Shown piece after piece: positions 11,501-22,089 of a stretch of DNA of 64,000 nt (its first letter is position 1; each line of letters starts with the position of its first letter). Under the pieces are notes generated by a model that saw nothing but the letters and a program-made list of their open reading frames with translations, did not search any database and was not told the DNA's origin. Location of the stretch: positions 51,140 to 115,139 of the forward strand of contig JASPKZ010010214.1 in assembly GCA_030220185.1 (NCBI GenBank). Reading direction: 5' to 3'. This DNA is from Diploptera punctata (taxonomy: Eukaryota > Arthropoda > Insecta > Blattodea > Blaberidae). The position numbers and the translations under genes were made by a program.

Positions 11501-12592
11501 ACTAACTAACTCACTGGCACTATCGAAACCGTAGGTGCATGGCCGCGCGGACATAAGCTCCCCATACATCTCCCTATCTTGAGCTAATGTATTCCAATCA
11601 TACCCTGTATAATCTACGTCCCTGAAATTATAGTTAATGCTATTCTCCCTCCTCATTCTTTATCTACCAACTGGGCATTTTCCCTCTGGTTTCCTACCAG
11701 AAGCTTCCATGCACGGCATTCATTCTCCGATCGTGCCACATGTCCTGCCCATAGCAGTCTACGAGACTTAACTGTTCTTATTATCTGGCTTCCTATAAAA
11801 ACTATTTAGTTCACTGTTGTGTAGTCTTCTCCATTCACCTCTCTGTTCATCTCTCTTTGGTCCAAAAATTTTCCTAAGTACTTTATTCTCAAATACTTGT
11901 AATCTCCACTCTTCCCTTACAGTAAGAGTCCATGTTTCGCATCCATATAATATACCTGGTAGAATAATAGTTTTACATATATTTACAGTTTAACACTTTT
12001 TGAAAGGAGTTGGGTTATCAAGTGTCTCTGTAATGCATAATAGCACGCATTTCCAGAATTCAGCCTATGTTTAATTTCTTTGTTGATCTCATTCCTGTTT
12101 GTGATTATTGTTCCTAGGTATTTGAATTCAGCCACCTCCTCAAAATTCCCCTATTTTTTTATTGGCTGTCCATTTCCATTATATATTGTATTTCTATGTG
12201 TGACCATATATTTAGTTTTATTGATATTTACTTCCAGTCCCAATTTCTTAGTATTACTCAGTAGTTTGTCCGTGTTGCGTTTAGTATCTCCTCGCTATCG
12301 CCCAATAGTACTAATCGTCAGCATAAACCAACAGCTTATTAATACCATTTGTTGTAAGCCTTCTTCATCCTGTAAAGATACGATGGCATGCTCTAGTACA
12401 AATTAAATAGTAGAGGAGATAGTGCATCTCCTTGCTTCAACCTATTCTGGATTTCAAAAGTATCCGAAAATTGTTTGCCTACACGCACCCTACTCTTTGT
12501 GTCATTTAGACACATTCGTATAAGTCTAACTAACTTTTTAGGAATTACGAACTCCAGCGGGATACTATATAACATCTCCCTCTTAATTGAAT
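11501..12592 (-). mobile_element. RTE copy E, 3' half
   Basis: Starts with the complementary tail (CTAA repeats and CACTGGCACTATCGAA) and runs antisense through the 3' UTR and the C-terminal and palm regions of ORF2. The minus-strand frame 12596-12393 encodes REMLYSIPLEFVIPKKLVRL and NRLKQGDALSPLLFN. The catalytic box region near 12310 is frame-disrupted. Truncated at the equivalent of 60925 in the complete copy. Several indels. Confidence 0.85.
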
Positions 12593-12899
12593 ACATTTAT
12601 CATATTTTGGTTAATTTTGGTACTTCTTCGTGAAAAAAAAACTGTGAACCACACATTTAACAAGCAGAATGTGACTGGCCACGCTACATCATTAGTTATC
12701 AGGTTTCCAGATCCAACAAGACAAGAAATAAATGGGCTTACTCAGATGTAAGTCAGTGAGGGGAAAAAGTTCAAACAATGATCTAATAATAACCAAAATA
12801 AATTGTAGCCTCTAGAAATTGCATGACATGATGCCAGTCAAGACCCGAAGAACTGAACCGGATTTAGCACAGTTACTGGCCACACGTCCCATGTTGTTC
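12593..12899. other. Unassigned spacer between two RTE copies
   Basis: About 300 bases with no recognised content. It separates RTE copies E and F, which lie in the same orientation, so they are two independent insertions and not one split copy: both contain their own 3' UTR. Confidence 0.5.
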
Positions 12900-14351
12900 A
12901 AACCTCTCCATACATCCCTATCCTGAGCTAATGCTTTCCAGTCATTCCCTGTAAAATCTACTTCATTCAAATAATACTTAGTGTTATTCTCCACCAACTG
13001 GTCGTTTTCCCTCTGGCTTTCCTACAAGATGCTTCCATGCAAGTCTTCCATTCCCCATACGTGCAACATGTCCTGCCCATCGCAGTCTACGAGACTTAAC
13101 TATTCTTATTATATCTGGCTTCCTATAAAGACCTTGTAGTACATTGCTGTGTAGTCTTCTCCATTCACTTGTCTGTTCATCACTCTTTAGTCCAAAAATT
13201 TTCCTAAGTACTTTATTCTCAAATACTTGTAATCTCCTTTCCTCCCTTAAAGTAAGAGTCCATGTTTCGTACCCATATAATATAACTGGTAGAATAATAG
13301 TTTTATATATTTCAGTTTAACGTTTTTTGAAAGGAGTTGGGACATCAAGAATCTCTGCAATGCATGATAGCATGCATTTCCAGAATTAAGCGTATGTTTA
13401 ATTTCATTGTGCACCTCATTCCTGTTTGTGATTTTTTATCCTAAGTAATTGAATTCAGACATCCTCAAAATTTCCCTCATTTGTCATTAGCTGTCCATTT
13501 CCTTTATATAATGTATTTATACGTGTGATCATATATTTAGTTTTATTGATATTTACTTCCAGTCCTAATTTCTTAGTATTACTCAATAGTGTGTGCGTGT
13601 TGTTCTTTAGTATCTCCTCGCTATCGGCCAATAGTACTACATCATCAGCATAAACTAATAGCTTATTAATACCATTGAGTTGTAAGCCGTCCTCATTCTC
13701 TAAATATTTGATGGCATGCTCTAGTACAAAATTAAATAGTAGAGGAGATAGTGCATCTCCTTGCTTCAACCCATTCTGGATTTCAAAAGTATTCGGTAAC
13801 TGTTTGCCTACACGCACCCTTCTCTTTGTGTCATTTAGACACATTCGTATAAGTCTAACTAACTATTTAGGAATTCCGAACTCCAGCAGGATACTATATA
13901 ACTTCTCCCTCTTAATTGAATCATATGCTTTTTTGAAGTTTACATATAGTTAATGTACAGTACCATTATATTTCCATTTCTTTTCTGAAATCTGTCTTAT
14001 ACTAAAACTCTGTTCCCTTGTAGACCTGTTTCTTCTAAATGCACATTGATAATCTCCTAGAATGTCAACAATATAGGGAGTAAATCTACTTACGAATATA
14101 TTTATTAGAATTTTGTACGAAGTTGAAAGTAATGAGATGCCCATGTAGTTGTTGCAATCAGTTTTATCTCCTTTCTTATAAATTGGTACAATAATTAATT
14201 CCTTCCATTCATCTGGAAGAGCTTCTTTTTCCCAAATCATAATAATCATGCAGCATATATTGTCCATCAATTTTTCTCCCCCTGATTTTATCAGTTCTGC
14301 TGGGATCTCATCTGAACCTGACGCTTTATACATCTTCAATTTTTCAATCGA
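12900..14351 (-). pseudogene. RTE copy F, reverse transcriptase with intact YADD box
   Basis: Antisense RTE copy covering the reverse transcriptase and C-terminal region. Frame 14354-13950 has KASGSDEIPAELIKSGGEKL and KKGDKTDCNNYMGISLLSTS. Frame 13844-13455 has KQGDALSPLLFNFVLEHAIK and the catalytic box LLVYADDVVLLADSEE, so the metal-binding aspartates are kept here, unlike the most complete copy at 58.8-62 kb. A stop/frameshift near 13950 (TTAA in place of a Tyr-Val codon run) and indels in the 3' part kill it. The 3' tail has been lost; the element starts within the 3' UTR at about 12900. Confidence 0.88.
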
Positions 14352-15190
14352 CAATGCATATTTTACCTATTAAAATTATAAATATGTAATTTAATAGGCT
14401 CCTGTATAACATATGTGCTAGATATTACACCCTTTTATTTAATTTACTTAAATTGTTACAGAGGGAACTATATTTTCTTGCTCCTTCAAATGTATAATGT
14501 TCATTCAACCAATGAAAATGCAGTCATACATCTGATCTGTTTACATCACAACTGGAACTTAGCTTGGAATTGGTATAGGTGTTAAATGTAGATGTCTCAT
14601 GATAGGTAAATAAAATAATGTTGTATACACTTTTGCAAGCAAAATATTATTACAAAATGCGTGTTCTGTGTTTTTGTAGTGTTAAATACAATTATGTATG
14701 TATGGTGACCAGCCCTATGGGCTAGTGCTCAGAGGTTCTGACTACAGTTCATGAGGTCTCCAGTTGGATTACCGGTCAGAGCACTGAAATTGTTTCCACA
14801 GGTCGCACATGGTTTGGATTTGAACTAAGTTTAGTTTCAAGGACTCTCCTGGTGCTTCATTATTATTAATCGCCCGTCATGTCATCGGGGAAACTTAACT
14901 CTGTCTTCCAGGCGTCTCTTGGTAACCCTTTACTTAAGATATAGTATCCAAAATGTATGTTATTGAAGTCGAGAGAGTAAGAGAAATCTAAGATCTGTTT
15001 ACTAAAACGTAAATTCAAAATAGGATACAACTTGGATAATTAGCGTCCAATTCAAATCCAGGCGTCAATGGACTGAGACAGAGGACTCTGTATTTTATTT
15101 CATTTTATTTTTTGGGTTGTATGGTGTTTTAGAGCTGTACGTCTATAATACGGGATACATGGCTCATTTCCTTTTCCAAGAAAGATGTAT
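14352..15190. repeat. Duplicated block B, copy 1
   Basis: Diverged direct duplicate of 40887-41730, followable throughout. Both copies carry the same SINE-like sequence (14705-14935 here), so that SINE predates the duplication. The left edge coincides with the end of RTE copy F. No coding potential is shared between copies. Confidence 0.8.
14705..14935 (+). mobile_element. SINE family 3 (tRNA-like head), old copy
   Basis: Begins with a tRNA-like stretch (GGGCTAGTGCTCAGAGGTTC, then a degenerate box B near 14760-14775), followed by a body with GATTTGAACTAAGTTTAGTT and CGTCATGTCATCGGGGAAAC. Its partner at 41244-41478 lies at the same position in duplicated block B. In the partner the box B region reads GGGTTGGTTTCCCCGG. 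Confidence 0.55.
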
Positions 15191-15440
15191 TCAGAGATTT
15201 TATGTCTCTAAAAATCCATTCACCTAAGCCAGAATTTCACCTGCGAAACTGGAAATCTGAGACGACCATGATAATCACTAGTTCAGATAGGTCCGACCTG
15301 TTGAACTAAAGATCGCCTTTTCAAAGTGCTTAAAAGTATTTTAGATGTGTTTATAAAAATAATCGACTTATTCTTTGGTAAGGAAATATCCGGCCATAGC
15401 CGGCACATTTAAAACTCGTCTTTAAAGGCGAATTGGTTAA
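15191..15440. other. Unassigned spacer
   Basis: No recognised content. Confidence 0.4.
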
Positions 15441-15610
15441 TACCGGGTGCTGCAGTAACAATGACTCGTATTAAATTGACCGTCATTATTGGGCACGGCT
15501 TTGCAGAGAGTTTATATTGGTACCAATGCGTAGTGAAGTTCAAAGCATTGCCAGTCTATATGGAGTGTTGGTCAAACTAACACCGTGCGTTTGCGGTAGA
15601 AATGTTTTTG

Positions 15611-16293
15611 AAATGTGGTGTCAGTGTCGTATGGACACGGCGTTTGTTCGAGCATCATTTTAACATTGGTCAGAATGATCAAGTTCCGTCTCGGAAGTCG
15701 ATTACGAGATGGGTTCAGCAGTTGAGTCTCGGATGTCGATTACGAGATGGGTCCAACAGTTGAGTCTCGGATGTCGATTACGAGATGGGTCCAACAGTTG
15801 AGTCTCGGATGTCGAGATGGGTCCAACAGTTGAGTCTCGGATGTCGATTACGAGATGGGTCCAACAGTTGAGTCTCGGATGTCGATTACGAGATGGGTCC
15901 AGCAGTTGAGTCTCGGATGTCGATTACGAGATGGGTCCAGCAGTTGAGTCTCGGATGTCGATTACGAGATGGGTCCAGCAGTTGAGTCAACAAACAATAA
16001 GCCTTACGCAGAATGTTTCCAAGGCATCTTGTTTCCCGCTTTGGCAATGTCAACTAGCCACCCCGTTCGCTCGATACATCGGCTTGTGTTTTTTTATGTG
16101 GGGATTCCTAAATTCCAAAGTGCATGCTAACAAGCCAACAGCTGTTGAAGACTTGAAAAATAACATTCACGCCGAAATCCAGGACTTAACAGGCAACAAT
16201 TTTCACAAGGTTATAGAGAATGTGCGTGTTCGTGCAGAACACTGCATTGCCAACAATAGTGGACACCTAAAGGACATAATTTACAAAACGTGA
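15611..16293 (+). pseudogene. Mariner-type transposase relic
   Basis: 15611-15723 encodes a helix-turn-helix segment of the paired-like type used by these transposases to bind the inverted ends: FEHHFNIGQNDQVPSRKSIT then RWVQQL. After the tandem array, 15985-16293 resumes with the C-terminal end: FFMWGFLNSKVHANKP, then EDLKNNIHAEIQ and GHLKDIIYKT at the stop. This FLWG..KSKVYANKP-style ending is typical of mariner-family transposases. The DD-D catalytic core that should lie between the two is absent, so this is a remnant with no activity. Confidence 0.75.
15686..15983 (+). repeat. 38-bp tandem array derived from transposase HTH codons
   Basis: Eight units: seven of 38 bases and one of 32 (15800-15831, missing six bases). 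Unit 1 (15686-15723) is the in-frame transposase sequence for SRKSITRWVQQL; units 2-8 carry GAGTCTCGGATGTCGATTAC and small variants (CCAACAG in units 2-6, CCAGCAG in 7-8 and TTCAGCAG in unit 1). Since 38 is not a multiple of three, each unit shifts the frame. Confidence 0.9.
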
Positions 16294-16414
16294 CATGTGT
16301 AATTAATGGTAGGATGTGTTTTTTCCAACAATGTACACTAATAATCTGTAGTTGTAGTTCTTCATGACAAAATAACATGTTTAATATGGGTGTTTGTTTC
16401 TACCGCACCCTGTA

Positions 16415-16998
16415 TAAGTGGGCTACAGTTCTACCATGCCAGGAGATAATACCAAAAATGTCCTAAAAAGACAAACTGCTGGCATTTGTAAAAAGAAAGC
16501 ACTATATGGTTAATAATTTATAGACGTGTTTGTGAAAAAATGACGTATATAACTTCAATCAATATTACTTTATGTGTGTTGAAAATTATAACAAGGGCAG
16601 TATTTCTTGTGACACGTTATTTTCCCCGTGTACAGAAATTGCTCAAACCGGGTCTTGCGTCTCTGAAGAAATAGCTGTCCCTTAAGGATTCTGTTTTAAT
16701 TCACTATTTCAAATAATGGATATTACTAATGAAGTATAAATCGACATTAAGAGCTCGTATAAAATGTTATAACTAAAAACCTATTATCAAATTATTAGTT
16801 GTGCTGGAAATTGTGCTGCTCTTGACACAATTACTTGGAATGTTTACAGTATGTTTCATAAAAACTGTAGAATTTCTTTATAAAGTAAGTAAATAACTAC
16901 ATTTCAAAAGTCGGGTGTGAAGTAGTGTTAAAAATTACCTGGTAATAATAAAGTCATTTTCCATATGTATTAATTTTATTATTATATTAATATTAATA

Positions 16999-17050
<52 letters not shown>

Positions 17051-17285
17051 TCAATAAAACTAAATATACGGTCACACATATCAATATATTTCACAGGGAT
17101 ATTCATAAAGAAGGAACTGAATTCAAACACTTATTTCTTCCAAACTATAAAAAATATGAACAATTCTAACGTTCCTAGAAAGAGAAAAGTTCAAGTTTTA
17201 GTATTTTATGCATTCAATATGAGCCCCATGTGTTACACGACAAATATGAAAACGGTGGCTCATTTCTTGCAACACACGAATCAGT
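16415..17285. other. Unassigned DNA with (TAA)n and a small RTE scrap
   Basis: A (TAA)n run at 16996-17050 is followed at about 17049-17095 by a short plus-strand stretch resembling the RTE sequence around 4300-4345 (ATCAATAAAACTAAATAT, then GGTCACACAT). The rest has no recognised content. Confidence 0.5.
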
Positions 17286-17855
17286 TGAACTATAATGGAA
17301 AGTTTAACGTAAAGTGACTTTGCTCCTAATGTGAGAGCGTTAAATTATATAAATTTATAACGTTACTGTGACACTGGATACAGTGTGTTGTGCGATAAAA
17401 GTTGTAACGATTTATTTTACCAATCATCTCGATTAATGTTAAGGATAAAATCTGTAATATTAAGAACGGCATGTTTTACTATCTTCTAAATATTGTTCTA
17501 CTATAATGTATACATAATTCTTAACTCGAGTAAAATTGTAAGAAACTATTTTTATCTGTCATTATTATAGGGATTTTGCTATAACCATTTTAAGGTTTAG
17601 AGATTTGAAGTGCTGCAAATTGACGATACTTCAACCGATGATGATGATGAAGCACTTCACCAAGTTTTCTTCATGCACTTCGATTGGGATGCTCTTTAAA
17701 TAGGCGAGGAAAACATATACTAATTATTTCTTGATGGTCCTACTAATATTTACCACAATGTCTTGCACGTATTATTATCTTCTATAATGATCCATTAAAC
17801 ATTAGAACATAATAGTACACAGTTATATGCCAATTAAAATAATTGAAAACATTAA
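17286..17855. repeat. Duplicated block C, copy 1, segment 1
   Basis: Matches 52903-53463 base by base with moderate divergence. Shared stretches include TGACTTTGCTCCTAATGT, AAAAGTTGTAACRATTTATT and ACCACAATGTCTTGCACGTA. It ends at a TTAA (17852-17855). The paralogue continues straight on from its TTAA (53460-53463) into sequence that here resumes only at 26085. Confidence 0.85.
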
Positions 17856-18280
17856 TCCTAGAATGCATAACAGCGGGCCAAAATTGGCCGCGCTTCACTA
17901 TTTTTATTATCATATTTTCTATTTTTGCTGCAAATTTCTAGTAGTTTATGACTGTCTATTAATGTGTATGTGTGTCATGGGATGGTAATGGCAACCGTTC
18001 AATGATTTCAAAATACAAAAAATATATATAGAAAGGTTTAACAAGGAGGATATTTTTTGCCCTCGGTCATGCATCCATGTCACAATGATTTTCTTGCATG
18101 TTATACTTATCGCTATTTATATTTATAATACATTCAAAAGTTTTATCAATGTGAAATTTGTAAATTTTTATTGAAGTTACAGAGCAGAAACTTTTAATCT
18201 TTATTTTACTATCTTATTACAGCTGTACTCAGCAATGGTTGGTGTTTAGCAGGCTAGGAAATATACAGGTTTTTTTAAAA

Positions 18281-18690
18281 ATGTATAGTAGATATTTGAA
18301 GCATGAAGAATTACATAATTATTTGAACGCAATTCGTGATGAGATTGAGAGTGACAAACTACAAAAGCAGCTCGGAAGATATTTTTACAGCTGACATTGA
18401 ATAGTAGTGACTCGTCTGCAGATGAAGTGAATGCATCAACTTCCATAAATACTGGCAATAATGTTGTTGAGAAAAGCGGGAAGAGGGTACACATCAGTTC
18501 CACCCAAGCAAGGACGAAGACGTTTACACAATATATAATTTCTTGGGAAGGTCTTACTAACGAAGGTAAAACATCAGATGTCTCAGAGCCTTGAAGCTTT
18601 ACATCTCTTGAGATATTGTTGATATTATTATCAAACATAGTAATTATGAAGCTATTACTACAAACAGTTAAACCGTACTGAAACATGTGC
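18281..18690 (+). other. Possible remnant of piggyBac interior
   Basis: An ATG at 18281 opens MYSRYLKHEELHNYLNAIRD before a stop near 18393. A second frame (18397-18594) has a Ser/Asp/Glu-rich N-terminus, SSDSSADEVNAS. Acidic, serine-rich N-termini are common in piggyBac-type transposases, but no conserved domain is seen. The assignment rests only on position within TTAA-flanked ends and is weak. Confidence 0.3.
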
Positions 18691-18735
18691 TATTTCCGGT
18701 ATTTTGATAACAATGGGAACAAACAGGGACGCTAG

Positions 18736-19375
18736 TATCCCAACTGATGACTAATGGGGAGCAATATTTGGAAAACGAATTTGGTCAACTTATCAACAGG
18801 CGCAGCAGTAAAATTACTAAAAACGACAGTGGCGCCAGTTATAACATATGGGATAGAGATAATTTGGGAAAAACGTAAGACCGAATATCTGATAATAGAA
18901 AAAATCAAAGCAATGCTCATGAAACGGATACTAATAACAGGAAAAACAGCGTCATCTCGTTTGGCTTACAAATTCATAAGAGAGACATACTTCACAGAGG
19001 ACATAAGATCACAGTACTACCTACAATCCATAGAACAAATTCAGAAATTAATAACCATCAGAGCTAGGAAGAAAAAGCAAATATACCTAGATATCTACAC
19101 CACAACTGTCATACTGGACGACAGATGGACCAGAGAGTGCAAGCCCCAGAGCCACGTCACAACACGACTCGCAGTACATGGGTTTCATAACAAAATATGT
19201 GTACACAAGAAATTCCACGAGCCGACCGAAGAATGCAAGTGTGTGTTATGTGCACAAAGATGTAGGAATTACAACATCATAACATGTGCGAAAAGAACTA
19301 AAACTATCACAGACTACAGCAAAGACTGAATATTATTATTATTGTTGTTATTGTTATTATTGATTATTAAATATG
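18736..19375 (+). pseudogene. 3' end of a LINE of undetermined clade
   Basis: 191-codon open stretch (18754-19329) beginning in the thumb region of a reverse transcriptase (TVAPVITYGIEIIWEKRKTE) and ending with a cysteine-rich tail, ECKCVLCAQRCRNYNIITC, then a basic stretch. About 20 bases after the stop begins a TTATT-rich tail (19332-19365). Strongly 5'-truncated, but with no stop in its 191 codons, so it is comparatively young. The CxxC..C..C ending does not match the neighbouring R1-like element, so I treat it as a separate insertion. Confidence 0.65.
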
Positions 19376-19656
19376 GCGACTGTGTATGGTTGTGTGTGTT
19401 TAAAGCTCCGTCACTTAGTGAGAAAATAGTGGTTATAACTATGCGTATTAAGTTTTGAAGTAGTACATATTGTAAAGTTTTCAATTGTATTTATTCTTAG
19501 ATAAGATTCTGAACTATAGTCCAATTAGTTTAAGTTTTAGTTAAAATATAATATTACTTTTTTGCGGGAAAGGAACAAAGCACCTGCAAAGGACTGCGCA
19601 CGACAGCCATATTAAAACTCACTGCATACTACATCACCCGTCTACTACCAAGATAG

Positions 19657-20811
19657 TTGAGGGTTCCTCCTAGAGCCATAGCTGTTCAATACTGCAGTGA
19701 TCGCGACTCTCTCCAGAGAGCGCAGAGCAAAGGTAATAAGAACAAGATGGCGAGCGCACCTAGCGATGATATTGAAAACCAAGATGAAAACGAAATCCAG
19801 AATTGTTTCAACATACTTCTTGGAGTAAACGATAAAAGCTCAAAACTTCGAAAGGACTTAAAGGATGAAATAACAAACACTGTAAGCAAACTCAGGGAAA
19901 ACTACAATGGGCTAATGAACAAGTTATCACAAAAGGATAAAATTATCAAACAATCAGAAGAGCACCATGTACCTCAGGCGAAAAGTCACCAATAGGCGGC
20001 AGTAGATACCAACAGAAATATGCAGCTCTACCCAGAAGTATTGAACAATAAACACGGTACAGATGCTACAAAACAGTTCAACATTATAGTCAAATAAAAA
20101 AATAACCAAAATCTGAGTATATACAAAAACAATTAAATCTAAAATGAACCCTACTGAAATGAAGGTTGGAGTGTGTACTTTGAAATCTCTCAGAAACGAC
20201 AACTTACTAATTCAGACAGGAAACAAAAGAGACACGGAAACAATCAGTAGCAATATTAATCAAAGATGTGGAAACGAACTGGAAGCTAACGGAACAAAAC
20301 TGAGAAATCCCCGACTAATAGCCTATAACGTACCAGAAGAGATGAGCCTGGACAACATTAAAGAAGCAATAATAGAGCAAAATAGTGAATGAAACCTTGG
20401 ACAGAATGATGTTGAACCGAAATTTACATTCAAGGACAAAACGAAGAACACAAATTTAGTCATGGAAGTAACATCAGAAACTCGAAAAAACTTCTGGAGA
20501 AGAAATTTAAAATAGGATGGAATGTGTGCAACAATGCAGATTATATAAAAATAAATAGGTGCTTCAAGAGCAACAATTACAATCACCCAGCACAGGACTG
20601 CAGAGGAGATTTAACATGCCCACACTGCGCAGGAAACTACAAAATTCAAGAATACTCAGCGACAAGAGCCGAGTTTAGGTGTATTAACTGCATCAATTTC
20701 AACAAATTCAACAAACAACAACCAGCTGGTGAAAACCATTCATCACTGGACAAAGATTGCGGCTGCTACATAACAGCATTAAGGAAGTTTATTCAATATA
20801 TCGACTTCTAA
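19657..20811 (+). pseudogene. ORF1 (gag-like, zinc knuckle) of the R1-like LINE
   Basis: ORF1 proteins of this group bind the element's RNA. Three frames make up the relic. 19747-19995 begins MASAPSDDIENQDE and forms a charged, probably coiled-coil segment (KLRENYNGLMNKLSQKDK). 20144-20392 contains LRNPRLIAYNVPEEMSLDNI, which looks like the RRM-like fold in such ORF1s. 20524-20811 contains the zinc knuckles. The first knuckle reads CFKSNNYNHPAQDC, where CxxC-x4-H-x4-C is expected, so its second Cys is Ser. The second knuckle, CPHCAGNYKIQEY, has lost its His and last Cys to Tyr. Frame breaks near 19995 and 20392 finish it as a gene. Confidence 0.8.
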
Positions 20812-20869
20812 TATGGATAAACGCCCTATATCCGTAGGAAGTTAGAAAATCCCTGAACACATGAAATGC

Positions 20870-22088
20870 TTGCAACTTAACGCACAACATAATCGAACTG
20901 CTACAAACAACCAAGTCCAACTCATCAATGAAAAAAATACATTACATTCATCCAAGAACCGTATGTAATCCAGAACAGAATCGCAGGAATACCGAAAACA
21001 TTTCGAATCTTCGCACAAGGTATTGGCAGGAAGAGAGCAGCCATTATAGTGAACAATCCCGCACTGGACATACTAATGATTGAACAATTATCAGATGAAG
21101 ACTGTGTTGTAATAGAAGTTCGAACTGATAAATCAAAAATCTACCTCGTGAGCATGTATTGTGATTCCGAGATAGATATGAAAACTACCATACATAAAAT
21201 GGAATTGATAAAGAACCAAGTCAATGGAACAGGTCTTCTCATGGCAATCGATTCAAACGCCAGAAGTGAAATATGGTACGATACAGTCACAAACAAGTTG
21301 CTAGAAGAATACCTAACAACTAGTGGCCTCCTCATCCTCAATGAGAACAATGGACTACCCACATTCGAGTCCACTAGAGGCCGAAACAATATAGATCTAA
21401 CAATTTCAAATCCCGGTTTAGGCCATAGGGTAACAGAATGAAAATCTGATGAGGAAGAAAGCTGCGCAGACTACAAGGCCATCAGTTTCAACCTTACGAC
21501 AATCAACCAAAGAATGACAGTGATCACTACAATAATCATCACACAGGCATAAGGTACATAATCAAGGAAAGTGATTTTTCACAATTTGAAGCTAGCATGA
21601 AAAGAGAAATCATATCCACGTTCAAACCCGAAAACGACGGCACATACTTGAAAGTCCTAGACAGAGAATTAAACGACAAAGGAAAAAGAGCAACGTACAC
21701 AGAACTTAGAATCGAAAAGCTTGAAAGTTGTGTGACGGCTGCATGCAAAGCAGTCTTTCGCTACTCCTTAAAGAAAAACAAACCATCGGAAGGGAGGACC
21801 GTCCCATGGTGGAATACAAACCTAAAATTACAGCGGAACAAGGTCAAAGCTCTGAGACGTCGATTCAAAAGAACGTGCAACGATGAAGCCCTAAGAGCGC
21901 TCAGGAAAACACAATATCAAGAAGAGAAAAAACAATACCAAAATAACTTCGAACGGGAAAAAAATCAACTGCTGGAAATCGTCTGCACAACTGAAGGTCC
22001 AAATCCATGGAACGCCACTTATAGAATTGCAGCAGGTAAACTCAGATCTAAGACAATAATGACAACAATCCAGAAGCCTGATGGAAAT
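20870..22088 (+). pseudogene. Endonuclease domain and linker of the R1-like LINE ORF2
   Basis: An AP-type endonuclease that nicks the target site. FIQEPYVIQNRIAGIPK (about 20940-21000) has the catalytic Glu. Frame 21049-21441 has LLMAIDSNARSEIWYD (D and N of the 'D-x-N' motif), TFESTRGRNNIDLTISN with the later Asp, and stops at 21441 in place of continuing through the SDH motif. The linker 21597-22091 is basic (RRRFKRTCND..) and ends in a stop at 22089-22091. At least three stops or frameshifts. Confidence 0.8.
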
Positions 22089-22089
22089 T

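Larger units (their letters stand above)
15441..16414 (+). mobile_element. Mariner-like DNA transposon, degenerate
   Basis: About 970 bases between imperfect inverted ends: TACCGGGTGCTGCAGTAACA at 15441 and the complement of 16395-16414, which reads TACAGGGTGCGGTAGAAACA. In between are the DNA-binding part and the C-terminus of a mariner-type transposase. The middle of the gene, where the catalytic aspartates belong, is missing, and a 38-bp tandem array takes up part of the interior. Confidence 0.75.

Noticed and set aside
18246..18686. A 146-codon frame on the minus strand
   Set aside because: It overlaps the plus-strand stretch inside the piggyBac-like shell, has no domain and looks like a shadow in AT-rich DNA.
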